Part shown: positions 13,725 to 24,736 of the stretch, piece by piece
How the letters are laid out: every line of letters begins with the position of its first letter
Position numbering within the stretch: position 1 is the first letter of the stretch
Source: Hyaloscypha bicolor E
Lineage: Eukaryota; Ascomycota; Leotiomycetes; Helotiales; Hyaloscyphaceae
Reading direction: 5' to 3'
DNA: 64,000 bases
Assembly (NCBI RefSeq): GCF_002865645.1
Contig: NW_020194526.1
Coordinates: forward strand, 1-64,000
Position numbers and translations under genes: made by a program
The notes under the pieces: model-generated
Seen by the model: only the letters and a program-made list of their open reading frames with translations
What the model was told of the DNA's origin: nothing
Databases searched by the model: none

Positions 13725-15129
13725 ACCTTTACTACCGAATTCTTTCTATAAACTTATTATGAATTACTTTATCTTATCTTATCTTTAAACCTCTCTTACT
13801 ACGAATTATATATATACTAGAAAGGGCTTGGCTCTAGAAGTTTAATATAGCAGAATTATAAAATAAATATATATAAATAAAGAAATAAAAAGGCAGTATT
13901 AACCTAATTACCTATAGTAATAAAAAAGTCCTGGATTACCTTAATACTAGACTATTCTAGTATAAAATAGAGAAGTTAATTAATAATAATTTCTAGAAAT
14001 TATTTAAAGAAAATTTTAGTAATTTTAATTTCAAAGTACTTAATTATCTAGATTAATATATATTACTTGAATTATAAGCTACTTTATAATATAGTAGTAT
14101 TTATATTAAATAAAATAATAAGAGACTTATTATTATATAATTCTTAGCTAATATTATTTAGAAAAAAGAATAATATATCTAGACTATAGCTAATATTATT
14201 ATTACTAGACTAGATCTTAATATAGGCTCTATTATCTTATTATATATATTTCTTAATAATAGTATTATAAGAAATTAATAAATTAAACTAATTATTACTT
14301 ATATTTCTTTACTATTTATAATTATTTCTATTAATACCGGACTATAGAAAGCTAGTATAATAGAGATATAAAATACAAAGTAATATATAAAGAGTAAAAT
14401 AGGCTTTTATAGTATGAGATTATAGTATACGAGTGAGACGTGAAATTAGAGAGTAAAGATTAGTTTATTTCTAAGAACTAAAAAAAAAAAAGAAGTAATA
14501 TAAGCGGATTACAGACTATATAAATATCCGGAAATTATATAATAGAACTATATAATTAGAAGAGAAATTCTTATTATACTAATAGTAACGGATTTTTACT
14601 ATTTCTATTACTTCTATTACCTCTAAATAGCTCTTTAGCTAGCTCTCTTACTATAAAGCTAATTAAGGAAATAATAAAGATATATATTGAGATATAGAAA
14701 TATAATAAAATAAATAGTAATTTTAATTAAAAACTTATTATTTTCTTTAATATTTATTAATATATAGAACTTCTAGAAAAGATATTAGTAAAAGCTTTTC
14801 CTATTATATTAAAGAGACTAGTATAAGACTACTTCTATAATAACTAGCTCTTTTAATATATATATAAAAAAGCTTATATAAATATTTATAGTTTTTTTAA
14901 AAGCTTTAGTTACTATTATTAAAATTTAGATAAATAGAATACTATTACCTTAATAATTATAATAGTAAAAGACTCTAAAAAAAACAATATTTGAGCTTAT
15001 TTAATTACTAATTAATAACTTATATAAATTATAATATAGTCTCGGATTCTCTTAATAATCTCGGCTAGCTTATTAATAAGTTCTAGTTATCTATTATTAT
15101 TTATAAGAAGAAATAATAAATTAATATCT

Positions 15130-16950
15130 AGATTCTTTTTACTAATTAATAATACTATTTTTAAAATATTTTAAACTATTATTTATTCGGAAATTATTAA
15201 TATAAATCTAGCTATAACTTTAGAACCTATAATAACTACTTCAAGTTCTATAATTATAATAATTATATTTTAAAGTCGTATTTTATATATAAGAAACCCA
15301 AATACTATTTATAGAAATATATATTAGAAAAATAAAAGACTAAAAAAGCTTAATTTAAAAATAGAAATATTTACTAATTCAAATCCCAAAATACCTATAA
15401 CTTTAATAAATGCTTTAGTAATACTTATTTATAGTATATTACTGAATTTAAAAAAGAAAGAAATAATAAAAGTAATAAAAATAAACTAGTAAATAATACT
15501 TTTAAAGCCTTACTAGTAGAAATAAATAAAGAAAAGAAATATTATTCTAATTCCTATTTTACTTTTATTAAAAGCTTTCTAGCTACTTCTATAGCCCTTA
15601 TTCTTACTATTTCTATAACTAATATTCTTATAAATAACCTTATTTCTCTTTTTTTTTATATTAGATAATAGGCAAAAACTATATTTTAAAGCCTACTAAA
15701 TAAATAAAAAATATCTAGATATTTATAATTAATAATATATTAAAATATAATACTTATTACTTTTATAAAGTTATAATTAATACTAGAGCCTCTAGATTCT
15801 TAATTACTAGTTCTAATTAATTCCAAGCTTTATAATAGATTAATAATAGTATTAAACTTAATAAAATTACTAAAGATTAAATTAATATCTAGTTTAATAT
15901 TAGATCTATATTTTCTATTAGATCTATAATAATAAGAATACTAATTAGATAAGTATAATTCTATATTATATTTATAAAGACTTTATTTCTATTTAGTTTA
16001 ACTAATATAAATAAGCTAGAAGTCTATTTTAATAATTTTACTAATTATTTCATTATTTCTAATAAATGCTTTATATTTATAATAGAATATTTTAGATATT
16101 CTTTTCTATTTTAAAATATTATTTTATAAAGCTTTATTTCCGAATTCTTTATTTATAATTCCTGCTTTCTTATAGAAATTAAATTATAATATTTATATTA
16201 CTATTTTAGTTATTTATTTATTAGTAAGTTCCGAAATATACTAGAATAAGCAGGCTATAATATTAATATAAAAGCCTTTAAATATCTTATAAAATACTAT
16301 AAGTAATACCAGAAATTTAAATAATTACTAGAATAATTTAAGTTTAACTTAAGAAATAATATTAGCTTTAATTATTCTATTATTATTAATATTTTCTATA
16401 TTTCTAATAAGTTTATATTTTATATTATTAATAAAAGTACTTAATATTAAGCCGGCTAATAGCTTTAAAATATTAGTATATTATATATTTGGAATATTCT
16501 AAAATAGTATTAGATTAATACTTATTAAGGCTCTTCTAATTAGATTATAATAAATACCAGAAAGTAGTTTATTAATAAGAAGCTTACTTAGCTTGCAAAT
16601 ATTATAGGAACTAAGATTAAAATTATTTCTATAAAAGCTTATAATTCTATCGGAATTATAAAATACTATTATAGCCCGGTTTAATATATTTACCTTATTA
16701 TTATAGCTAAAATTAATAGAATTAATAAGAATACTATATTCTAAATAGCTTTTAAACTATTAATAATTCTACTAGATCTAATAGTATTATTCTAATTCTT
16801 TTAGTTTATAGTACTTTGTTTCAAATAACTTAATATAATACTCTATTACTAATTATATTATAGTAATTAGTAGTATTTAAGAAAGTAATAGTAGAAATAT
16901 AGAAGCTTTAAGCCAGATACCAGATTACAAATGCCCTAAATATTCAAAAT
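15130..16950 (+). pseudogene. copia gag C-terminus, aspartic protease and integrase remnant
   Basis: Reading the plus strand: a Lys/Asn-rich gag tail near 15,400-15,660, then a protease site at 15,771-15,800 that reads V-I-I-N-T-R-A-S where the family has the active-site motif D-T-G-A-S, so both the catalytic Asp and the Gly are converted as G-to-A changes would do. The integrase core follows at about 16,150-16,900, with recognisable stretches such as KAYNSIGIIKYYYSPV and IAFKTINNSTRSNSI that match the fungal copia integrase. Stop codons interrupt all of it. The same segment is present inverted in the left arm. Confidence 0.7.
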
Positions 16951-17399
16951 AGTTCTAGTACTACTAATATTTATAAACTTTTCTTGAATTTAGATATTTT
17001 TATATAATATAAAAGAAATACTAGTTAATCTAGTAGTTAAGATAAACTATATAAGCTAGTAGCCATTAATAGAGAGAACTATATACTAGCTCTACTATAT
17101 AGTAATATTATTTTCTATTTAATTTCTATAAAGCCCTTTTATATAAGGAATATTAAAGTTATTACTAATAGTTCCGAACCTGAAACTATTCCCGAATTTT
17201 ATAATAAAGCTAAAAATAATACAGGTATAATTCCTCTTATTATTCCTGCTATTTCACTAAAGTATAATAGAGAATACTCTTATAAGACCCCGGATATTAT
17301 AGTATTTCTTTAGAATAATAACCTATATAAGAACTTCTATTAAGTTAAAATTACTAGCTTTTTAAAAAAAAAGTATATTTAAGATTATTTTTAGATTTT

Positions 17400-18840
17400 A
17401 AGTACTAAAAGAGATATATATTTTTAATTCCCGGTTTATTAATAAGATTAAGAATAAGGATATAGAAAGAGAGTTTAAGAAATCGAAACTAGTTATTTAA
17501 GCTTATAATAATAATAAGAAATATATAATATTAATATAATTATTTACTATTTAATATATTAGCTAAAGAATTATCTTTAGTATTATTACTATAATAATAG
17601 ATATTATAGAACTATATTTATATAATATTTTATAAGCTTATATCTAATTAATAACTTTATTTAACTATAATTTTTATATTAACTTATCTTATAAGCTTAT
17701 TAGAAAGCTAAATCTAAATAATAATTCGGTTCTAAAGGTTATAAAACTATTATATAATATACTAGAAGCTAGAAATTACTAGTTTAAGACTTACTATTTC
17801 TATTATATTAATAAGCTTTCTATAAAATAATTAACTTATAACCTTTACCTTTTCTATAATAAGTAATTCTTCGGAATTATTAGCCTTTAAACTAATAATA
17901 TTCTATTTATTAGAACTAATAATTTTATAAAAGTAAAGTAACTAAAGCTTTATAAGGCTAAGTTCTTAGCTAAGAAATATAAATATCTTACTATTAACTA
18001 TAATCTCAAGTTTAATAGAGGTATTATTTATGCAAATACTACTAGAATTACTCTTATATAAGAATACTAGTATAAAAACCTCTAAATTATTTCTATAAAA
18101 AATATTACTATTATAAGTAATAGAAATACTATTTATTAAGATCTTTTTATTAAGAACTAATATATTATCTAATATACTAGAGAAGTATATATTATATTAG
18201 TCTATTAACTAGAAGCTTTATATAATCTATTAATTACTATTTAAGTTATTAAACTCTCGGAAACTAATATAATAGTACTTAATAAATATATTTAATAGTA
18301 AATTGAAAATATTACTAGAGAACTAAAATTTATAAAGCTAATAAAGAAGTTCTTATATTTAATTATTTTTATATACTTTATTTATAAATAATAGAGATTT
18401 CTTTTTCTAAATTAAATATATTTTAGTTCTAATAAATAGAACTAGATATACTAATATTATTTACTAGTTCTTTACTAAATATAAGAGAGTTACTAGAAGT
18501 ATTCTAGCTTTAGAACTTTATAATATAGCTTATAGTTTTAATATAGGCGCTTTAGTTAAATTTATAATTAATAGAATACTAGAAATAGAACTATTACTAG
18601 TAATCTATACGGATTTAAAGTTACTATATAAATGCCCTATTAAATTAGGAACTACTCGAGAAAAATATCTAATAATTAATATAATATATCTTTACTAGAT
18701 ATATAAATAATAAGAGATTATAGAAGTCAAATAAATTAAAGAAGAATCGAATTCTACTAATTCTATAATAAAATCAAAGCTAATAAATACCCTTAAGTAC
18801 CTAATTAATATAAATACTATATAATTAGATATAAAGAAAT
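17400..18840 (+). pseudogene. copia reverse transcriptase and RNase H remnant
   Basis: Plus-strand frame with clear copia family blocks: FNSRFINKIKNKDIEREF near 17,420, QAYNDNNKKYILTQ near 17,500, LKVIKLLYNILEARNY near 17,735-17,780 and KLYKAKFLAKKYKYLTINYN near 17,950. The RNase H domain near 18,475-18,830 keeps KRVTRSILALELYNIAYSFN and YTDLKLLYKCPIKLGTTREK, the best-preserved protein of the whole AT-rich block. Stops fall where Gln or Trp codons are expected. Present only in the right-hand copy. Family assignment is from memory of the motif set and is quite secure. Confidence 0.8.
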
Positions 18841-19059
18841 AGATTAAATATAAATAAAATAGAAAATAAATATATAAGATAGGAAAATATTATAAGAGGA
18901 GAAGTTATATATAAAAGGCTATAGCCTTTAGTATATAACTAAAACCTTAGAAGTAATATAGATATATAGAGTATTTGGGAAATCTAGTACTAGGCCGGAT
19001 CAGGGAATTTGTATATAATTAGAGAAAGGTACTATTTTTTGCGTTTTTTAAAAAGTTTC

Positions 19060-19325
19060 TAGTATTAGTATAGCTATTTCTTTAAGAGTTATATATATAA
19101 GTAATAGAATATAGGATACGGGATATAGTTATATAACCTTGTATTCTATAAGTAATTCGACTAGTAGACTAGACCCCTTTAGGCTTAATAGATTTAGGAA
19201 TTATATATTAATATTATAATACTATAATTCCTATTTCTAAATAATAACTTTACTAATCTTATATAAATAGTATTTTATATATATTATATAATAGTACTAT
19301 ATATTACTAGTAAACTAATATTAAT
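19060..19325 (+). mobile_element. copia 3' LTR, less mutated
   Basis: Third copy of the LTR, in the same orientation as the one at 12,684-12,950. It keeps more G and C than the other two copies, for example CGACTAGTAGACTAGACCCC, so it suffered fewer transitions. Similarity ends at about 19,325, where the flanking AT-rich repeat begins. Confidence 0.65.
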
Positions 19326-19330
19326 AAAAA

Positions 19331-20710
19331 AGCTTATTATTTATAATATAATTTATTTATAGCTTTTTAGATTCGGCTTTTATTATTATAAGATTAAAAA
19401 AGAGCTTTATATAAATAAATAAATATATTCTAATATAATTTAATATTATTAAGAAATGTTTTTATTATTAATAAAAGAGCTCTTATTATATATAATCTCA
19501 CATAAAAAAAGCCTTTAATTAGTAAATAATTAATGAAAAAATACTCGAAAAAATAAAGAAAACTAATTTATAATTTGAAATTTATAAGTTTTAAAAATAT
19601 ATTAAAGTATTAAATAATAAAAATATTTTTATTTCGAATAATTTTAATTTAAATACTTATTAAAATATATATTTAGGCTTAAATAAAAACCTTTAATAAA
19701 ATATAAATTAATTATTAATATAAATTATTAAAATAATTAATATATTTAAATTATATATTTATTTTTTATATATATCCTTTATAATAAAGCTATATTAAAT
19801 AGTATTAATATAAATAAAATATTAAAAAGAATTCAAAAAAAGTAATATTAAAGCTTATAAAAGAAATATATACTTTTTATTAAAATATAATATTCCGGGA
19901 TTATAAAATACTATTTAAGTTTTTTTATAATTTAATTTAAATAAAGAAAGAAAACTTAAAAATATAAAATCGAATTTTATGAAATAAAATTATAATATAT
20001 TATATTTATTAAATATTTTCTTATTATTAAATAAATATACTAATTAGCTTATATATTATTAAATTACTAAAACTTTAAAGAACTTATTATAAAGCAAAAA
20101 TATAAGGCTATATTTTTATTAAAGTTCTATTATAATATTAATTTAATTAATATATATTTAAATATAATAAAACTCGATATTATTAAATAAATAAAATTAG
20201 CTTTTTAAATATTAAAGCTAAGATAATAAAAGTATTTAAAGTTTATTTAATTAAGATTATATAAAGTTTTATAATTATATATTAAAATAAATTAAGTATT
20301 AAATAAGTTATTTAATATATAAGAAAATAAAAATATAATAAAAAATATTTTAAAAAAAAAGTAATAAATAAATAAAATAATATATAAAAGTAAAGAAAAG
20401 AAAATAGCTAAATAATAAATAAAGTTTATAAATTTAATTTAGTTAAAAGTTAGCTTAAACTCTTTATAATTAAAGCCCTATTATATATATATAATATATA
20501 ATATTAAAGAAAGTTATAGTTAATATTTAAAAAGATTTATATAAGTTTATAAAACTTAATTATTATTATTATATTAATAATAAAGCTAGTAAAATACCGC
20601 GATCTTTTCTTGAAATATAAATTTATATAATTTTAATAAGTAAATATATTTGTATTTTATATAATAAAAAATTAAAAAAGTAAAAAGAATTTATATATTT
20701 TAAACCTCGA
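19331..20710. repeat. AT-rich RIP-degraded tract
   Basis: As AT-rich as the first 5 kb and without any readable frame. A sharp change to normal base composition occurs near 20,710-20,780, marking the border of the gene island. No element could be named. Confidence 0.65.
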
Positions 20711-20779
20711 ATATTAATGAACCACAAATCGTACTAAAAATCTGATTAATAGTTTTCGCCTGGTTCTATTCTATAATCG

Positions 20780-22793
20780 CATTACTTAGTATTAATTAAT
20801 TAGGGTCGTAATTAAAAAGTTATTATGAGCGTAAAAGAGCGACCGTTTTGTCGCTTTTGGATTGGACCGATGTACTGCAAGGTTCCCAGGGACACGGCGC
20901 AAGGTCAAAGCGGTGATGCATCCTTGGTCTTGCGGGGTCGGGTATTTCGGACTAAGTCTGGCCACGGCGACCATCGAAGCCTCACTGACACCACACTTCA
21001 CTCGCCAAACAAAAGGTTGATGCCTGATGCCCCAGAACATCCTAACCCCTAACATCTCTTTAAGTCAAATCGTGCATTTATCTAAACCGAATATAAAGAA
21101 AATAAGCCGAATTCCACTAGGCTAGAATCAAGCTAGATTTTCAATATTATATATATAACTTTCAATATATGTTGTGGTTGTGATACAATTAATAAAAGGA
21201 GCATTGCGAAATACGTGGATTTTTCTAAGGCGATTTGTGTCCAGGCATGAACTTTTCTTGGCAGAGATTGCGTTATTGGTAAGTCGAAGGTCATCAGAGC
21301 GAACTTGGTCCGAATCACCCGTCCCCAGGCTTGCGTGTTCCTGGATTGACATCCCGTCCGGGCCGGGCCTGGCGATGTAAATGGCATGTATTCCCAGAAG
21401 ATCCATCGTGTAGAAGCAGCCTGGATACTATCTGGTGCTATGAATGTCTAGAGGAGATGGAGGCCTCTCAGAACAAACTCAAACCTGGCCAATCGACCCA
21501 AAATCAATCCCAAGAATATGATATGAGGCCAGTCCTGTTTTGCGGGACGCCAGCAAAGCCAGAAACGCAGGTTCAGGGGTCGTAAACTCGGAAGTCCCCA
21601 GAAGGACGGAACGCCACCGCACTCCGAAAAAGAAAACTGAGCTGGCCCGGAAAATTTTAACCCTCTTGGGCATTGTTTTCTCCGAACTTGTGCAAATACT
21701 TTTCGAAAGGAATGAGATGCTCCTGTAGCTTTAAAGCCTCGCCGCTTCGCAAGGATAGCAACGACGGTCTTATCTTAATCGGCATCGGAAAAACCACCGC
21801 GGGAACTTGAGGCTTAGACTTTCTGTTCTCTCGTCGATTTGGTGCACTTCGGGCCCCCGCCCCTTGAATACTATTGTGAGCCCTTACGAGTTACGAACCC
21901 ATTCTCACTAGTCTGTGTTCTACAGGCCCATTTTCAGGCCTGGCTAAATTCAAGTCAATAGTTTTATGTCGCTTTTAATAGATAACCACTTATTGTTTTT
22001 CTTTTAAACTAAAGCGCATAATATAGAAGTAGTTAAATTTATTTATTAACAATACTAGAATAAATTGAGTAATAGTTCAAAAAGTTGGGAATTCCCTTCA
22101 GTGGTCTTTAGCGAGGAAATTGCCTTGTACCGCACAGACTAGTGAGAATGGGCTCGTTAGGTAACGACATCCTGAAACCTCGTTGATATCCCTAAACTAG
22201 GAAATATCAGGTGCCTCCGAGAGTCTCTATTGGCCATAGACCCTTGAGTTGGCCAGTTCAGATGTGGTGTTACTTAATGGCCCACAATCAGTGTTTTGGG
22301 GGGGGGGGGTAAGAATGCCACGATAGCATGTGGAGGCTGTGCACCCTGTGCAACCTGCAGCATGTTCTGGTGGTGCCTATTGGCTTGGAAAAGCCTATAA
22401 GAAGTGCTGTAAAGTCTCACGCGGCTTACTCTTCGGGCTAGTTCGTGTTGCCTTGAGCTATACAGTACAAAACTGCACACACCACAATTAAACCCAGCAT
22501 TAAAATCACATTTCCCATGACCGAGACAAAACAATACTAGGAGTGCTGTTAAGCCTCGATCTAGCTCAGAAGTCAAAATCGTCCCTTTCTACTTACCCTG
22601 AGACTTGGTGCGGCAATATTTGTCCTTTTCCACAGTGGTTTCCTAAGACGAGGCTGCGGTGCGACCGAAGCCTGAATTGCAACTCATATGATAGAAAGTT
22701 ATTTGTATCATATTCTCGATTCTCTCCAAAGCCACACCGATCCGCATTACTAATGCACTCTTTTAGACTAATACTTTGCAAGACCAACTATCA
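20780..22793. other. non-coding flank of the gene island
   Basis: GC-normal DNA with only short, mutually overlapping frames on both strands; none has a recognisable motif, a sensible start context or intron joins, so I call no gene. It contains the small inverted-repeat element at 21,898-22,152 and a run of ten G near 22,302. The last few hundred bases must hold the promoter of the RBR gene. Confidence 0.5.
21898..22152. mobile_element. small inverted-repeat element (MITE-like), about 255 bp
   Basis: A perfect 20-bp inverted repeat: CCCATTCTCACTAGTCTGTG at 21,898-21,917 and its reverse complement at 22,133-22,152. The similarity continues imperfectly outward (GTTACGA on the left, TCGTTAGGTAAC on the right). 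The interior is AT-rich and non-coding. No transposase is present and I could not define a target-site duplication, so the class is open. Confidence 0.6.
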
Positions 22794-24393
22794 ATGGACC
22801 TGAATATAGTTCGGACTGCGGGAAATTTGTCTGGAGTGCCGCCTCTTGCCTTTGAAGAGTGGGACGGAGACTCAGTCCTCGCTGCAAAAGACGATAAACA
22901 ATCCACCGTGGCAAATTCTTCTCAACCTTCTCACTCAAATAATTTTCCTGTTTCACACAGCTTGTACAACGCAGCAGAGTTTCCAAGTTTTGGCCCGCGA
23001 TATGGCATACCAGCTAGGCCCAAGGGCAACAACTTGCCAGATCAGAAACACCTCACCATCTCACGGATCGAGGTCTTGGATCCCTACGAAGAAATACTCC
23101 GGAAGGCAGATGCTGATATACAAAGTTCGTACGCGGACCAACAAAAGCCCTGCGGCGACTTGGGCGTAGAGGGCGGATTTGAGTAAGTTGGCGGCCGAAT
23201 CACGAACCCTTCAAGCAAGCTAACGTTCTGCTGTAGTACATTATTCAACAGAATGCAAATTTCAACTCCACCAGAAATCACAGGAGAGAACACTCATCAA
23301 AGATTCAGTGATCCAATATCGGCATCCCCGCCTTTCGAAAGTTCTCAGCCTCCGTCAACAGGTTGCATAATATGCACGGAACAGTTTTCCGGAACAGTCG
23401 CCCCACCTGCCTGGATTTCTCAGGCCTGCCTCCATAATCCTTCTGTCTGCTGCGAATGCCTAGCAAAGTGCATACAAAACGATTTGGAAACCAAAATTTG
23501 GAATCAAATCAAGTGCCCAGAATGCAGAACTTTGCTTATATACGAAGACATTAAGAGGCTCGCGGACCCGGTTACCTTTTCCAGGTTCGTTCAACCGAAT
23601 CTACACGTCAAGGAGAAAGGGGTAGCTAATTTTGAACAGATATGAAGTCCTATCCTTTCGCAGCGCTGTCAATTCGGACGCTAACTTTGTGTGGTGTCAA
23701 AATTGCGACTTTGGGCAATTGCATGACAGTGGGATGGCCCAACCAATTATTCGCTGCTTAAACTGTGGTTTCAGGTCTTGTTTCAGGCACTCTGTGCCGT
23801 GGCACGATAGGCTTACCTGCGAAGAATATGACGAAATGCTTCAAAACCCTGACGGGTTTCGAAGTGCGATAGACATGCAGGATGCGGCTGCTGAGATGGC
23901 CATTAGGTTGCAGGAGCAAGAAGACGAAATGTTTGCCAGACAAATAGACCAGCGCGATAAACGTGCAGAACAAGAAAGGCAGAAACAACGGCACGAAGAA
24001 GAGCGACGGAGAGCACGCGCCGCGCAGAAAGCAGCTGCAGAGAAAGCGAAAGTGGAGCAAGATAGAGCGAGGAAGATGGAAGCGCTCAAAAGAAGGGCCA
24101 TGGAGGAAAAGCTGTCGGTGAAGAAAGTCCACGCTACTACCAAACCGTGTCCAGGATGTCGATGGCCTATAGAGAAGAATGCAGGCTGTTCACATATGAC
24201 TTGTAAGCCCCATATTCCGTCGGAATAGTCTTACCGCTATCGTACTCTTCGTTCAACACCTATGTACGCATAGAGGATTATCTAGTATGGCCTGATCAAG
24301 TGACTGACTCATACAGGCACGCAGTGCGGGCATCATTTCTGTTGGAACTGCATGGCAAATTGGTTGGGCCATGGATCCCGATGCCCAAGTTGA
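22794..24393 (+). CDS. RBR (RING-IBR-RING) E3 ubiquitin-protein ligase
   Basis: Exons 22,794-23,182, 23,237-23,584, 23,640-24,202 and 24,317-24,393 join in frame to 458 residues; all introns have GT...AG ends. RBR ligases take ubiquitin from E2 onto a RING2 cysteine and then onto substrates. Visible domains: RING1 with CIIC...CHNPSVCCECLAKCI...CPEC (about residues 160-215), the IBR zinc region with WCQNCDFG...CLNCGFRSC, a Glu/Lys/Arg-rich coiled coil of about 90 residues, and RING2 (Rcat) CPGCRWPIEKNAGCSHMTC followed by CTQCGHHFCWNC. The first HMTC cysteine context fits the catalytic position. The N-terminal 130 residues are Ser/Pro-rich and without a known domain. The ATG at 22,794 is the first in frame; an upstream exon cannot be excluded. 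A second possible last exon lies at 24,502-24,623. Confidence 0.85.
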
Positions 24394-24501
24394 CAATTCC
24401 ACTGATCCCTGTTTCATGTATTCTTCCCCGGTGTCCTGTGAAAGATAATATTTGATATGGATGAGTGAAGTTAATTGAAATTGCTGACTGAATTCTACAA
24501 G

Positions 24502-24623
24502 GTATCAAATGTGGAGCTGAGTTCTGTTGGAGCTGTTTGAGTGACTATGATGGTATTCGGCGGTTTGGTAATTCAAGGCACAAGAAGAATTGCGGGTTCC
24601 ATACGGACAATCTACAATTCTAG
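24502..24623 (+). other. alternative last exon of the RBR ligase gene
   Basis: If the donor at 24,203 is joined to an acceptor ending at 24,501 instead of 24,316, the frame stays open and gives CIKCGAEFCWSCLSDYDGI and on to a TAG at 24,621-24,623 (473 residues in total). This exon encodes the same half of RING2 as the exon at 24,317, and its tail with RHKKNCGFHTDN looks more like the usual RBR ending. It may be a mutually exclusive exon, a duplicated exon, or the only used one. Confidence 0.55.
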
Positions 24624-24736
24624 CTAGTGGAAAAGTCACATAGGATCATGATATCTATGAATCACATCAATTCGCGTCGAGCTACGGCCCGCTTGTCCTT
24701 CGGAAGAAGCAACACCCCACCAGATCGATTGGGGTC

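Larger units (their letters stand above)
12684..19330 (+). mobile_element. Ty1/copia retrotransposon, complete but RIP-inactivated
   Basis: About 6.6 kb. It starts with an LTR-like segment at the palindrome centre (about 12,684-12,950), has a leader with a minisatellite (13,482-13,724), and then gag, protease, integrase, reverse transcriptase and RNase H in the copia order on the plus strand, ending in a second copy of the LTR near 19,060-19,325. The order protease-integrase-RT-RNase H (integrase before RT) is what separates copia from gypsy elements. All frames are broken by in-frame stops of the CAA/CAG-to-TAA/TAG kind, so no active protein can be made. Confidence 0.75.

Noticed and set aside
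23841..24143. Ser/Ala-rich minus-strand frame across the RBR gene
   Set aside because: Antisense shadow of the Glu/Lys/Arg-rich coiled coil of the RBR ligase.
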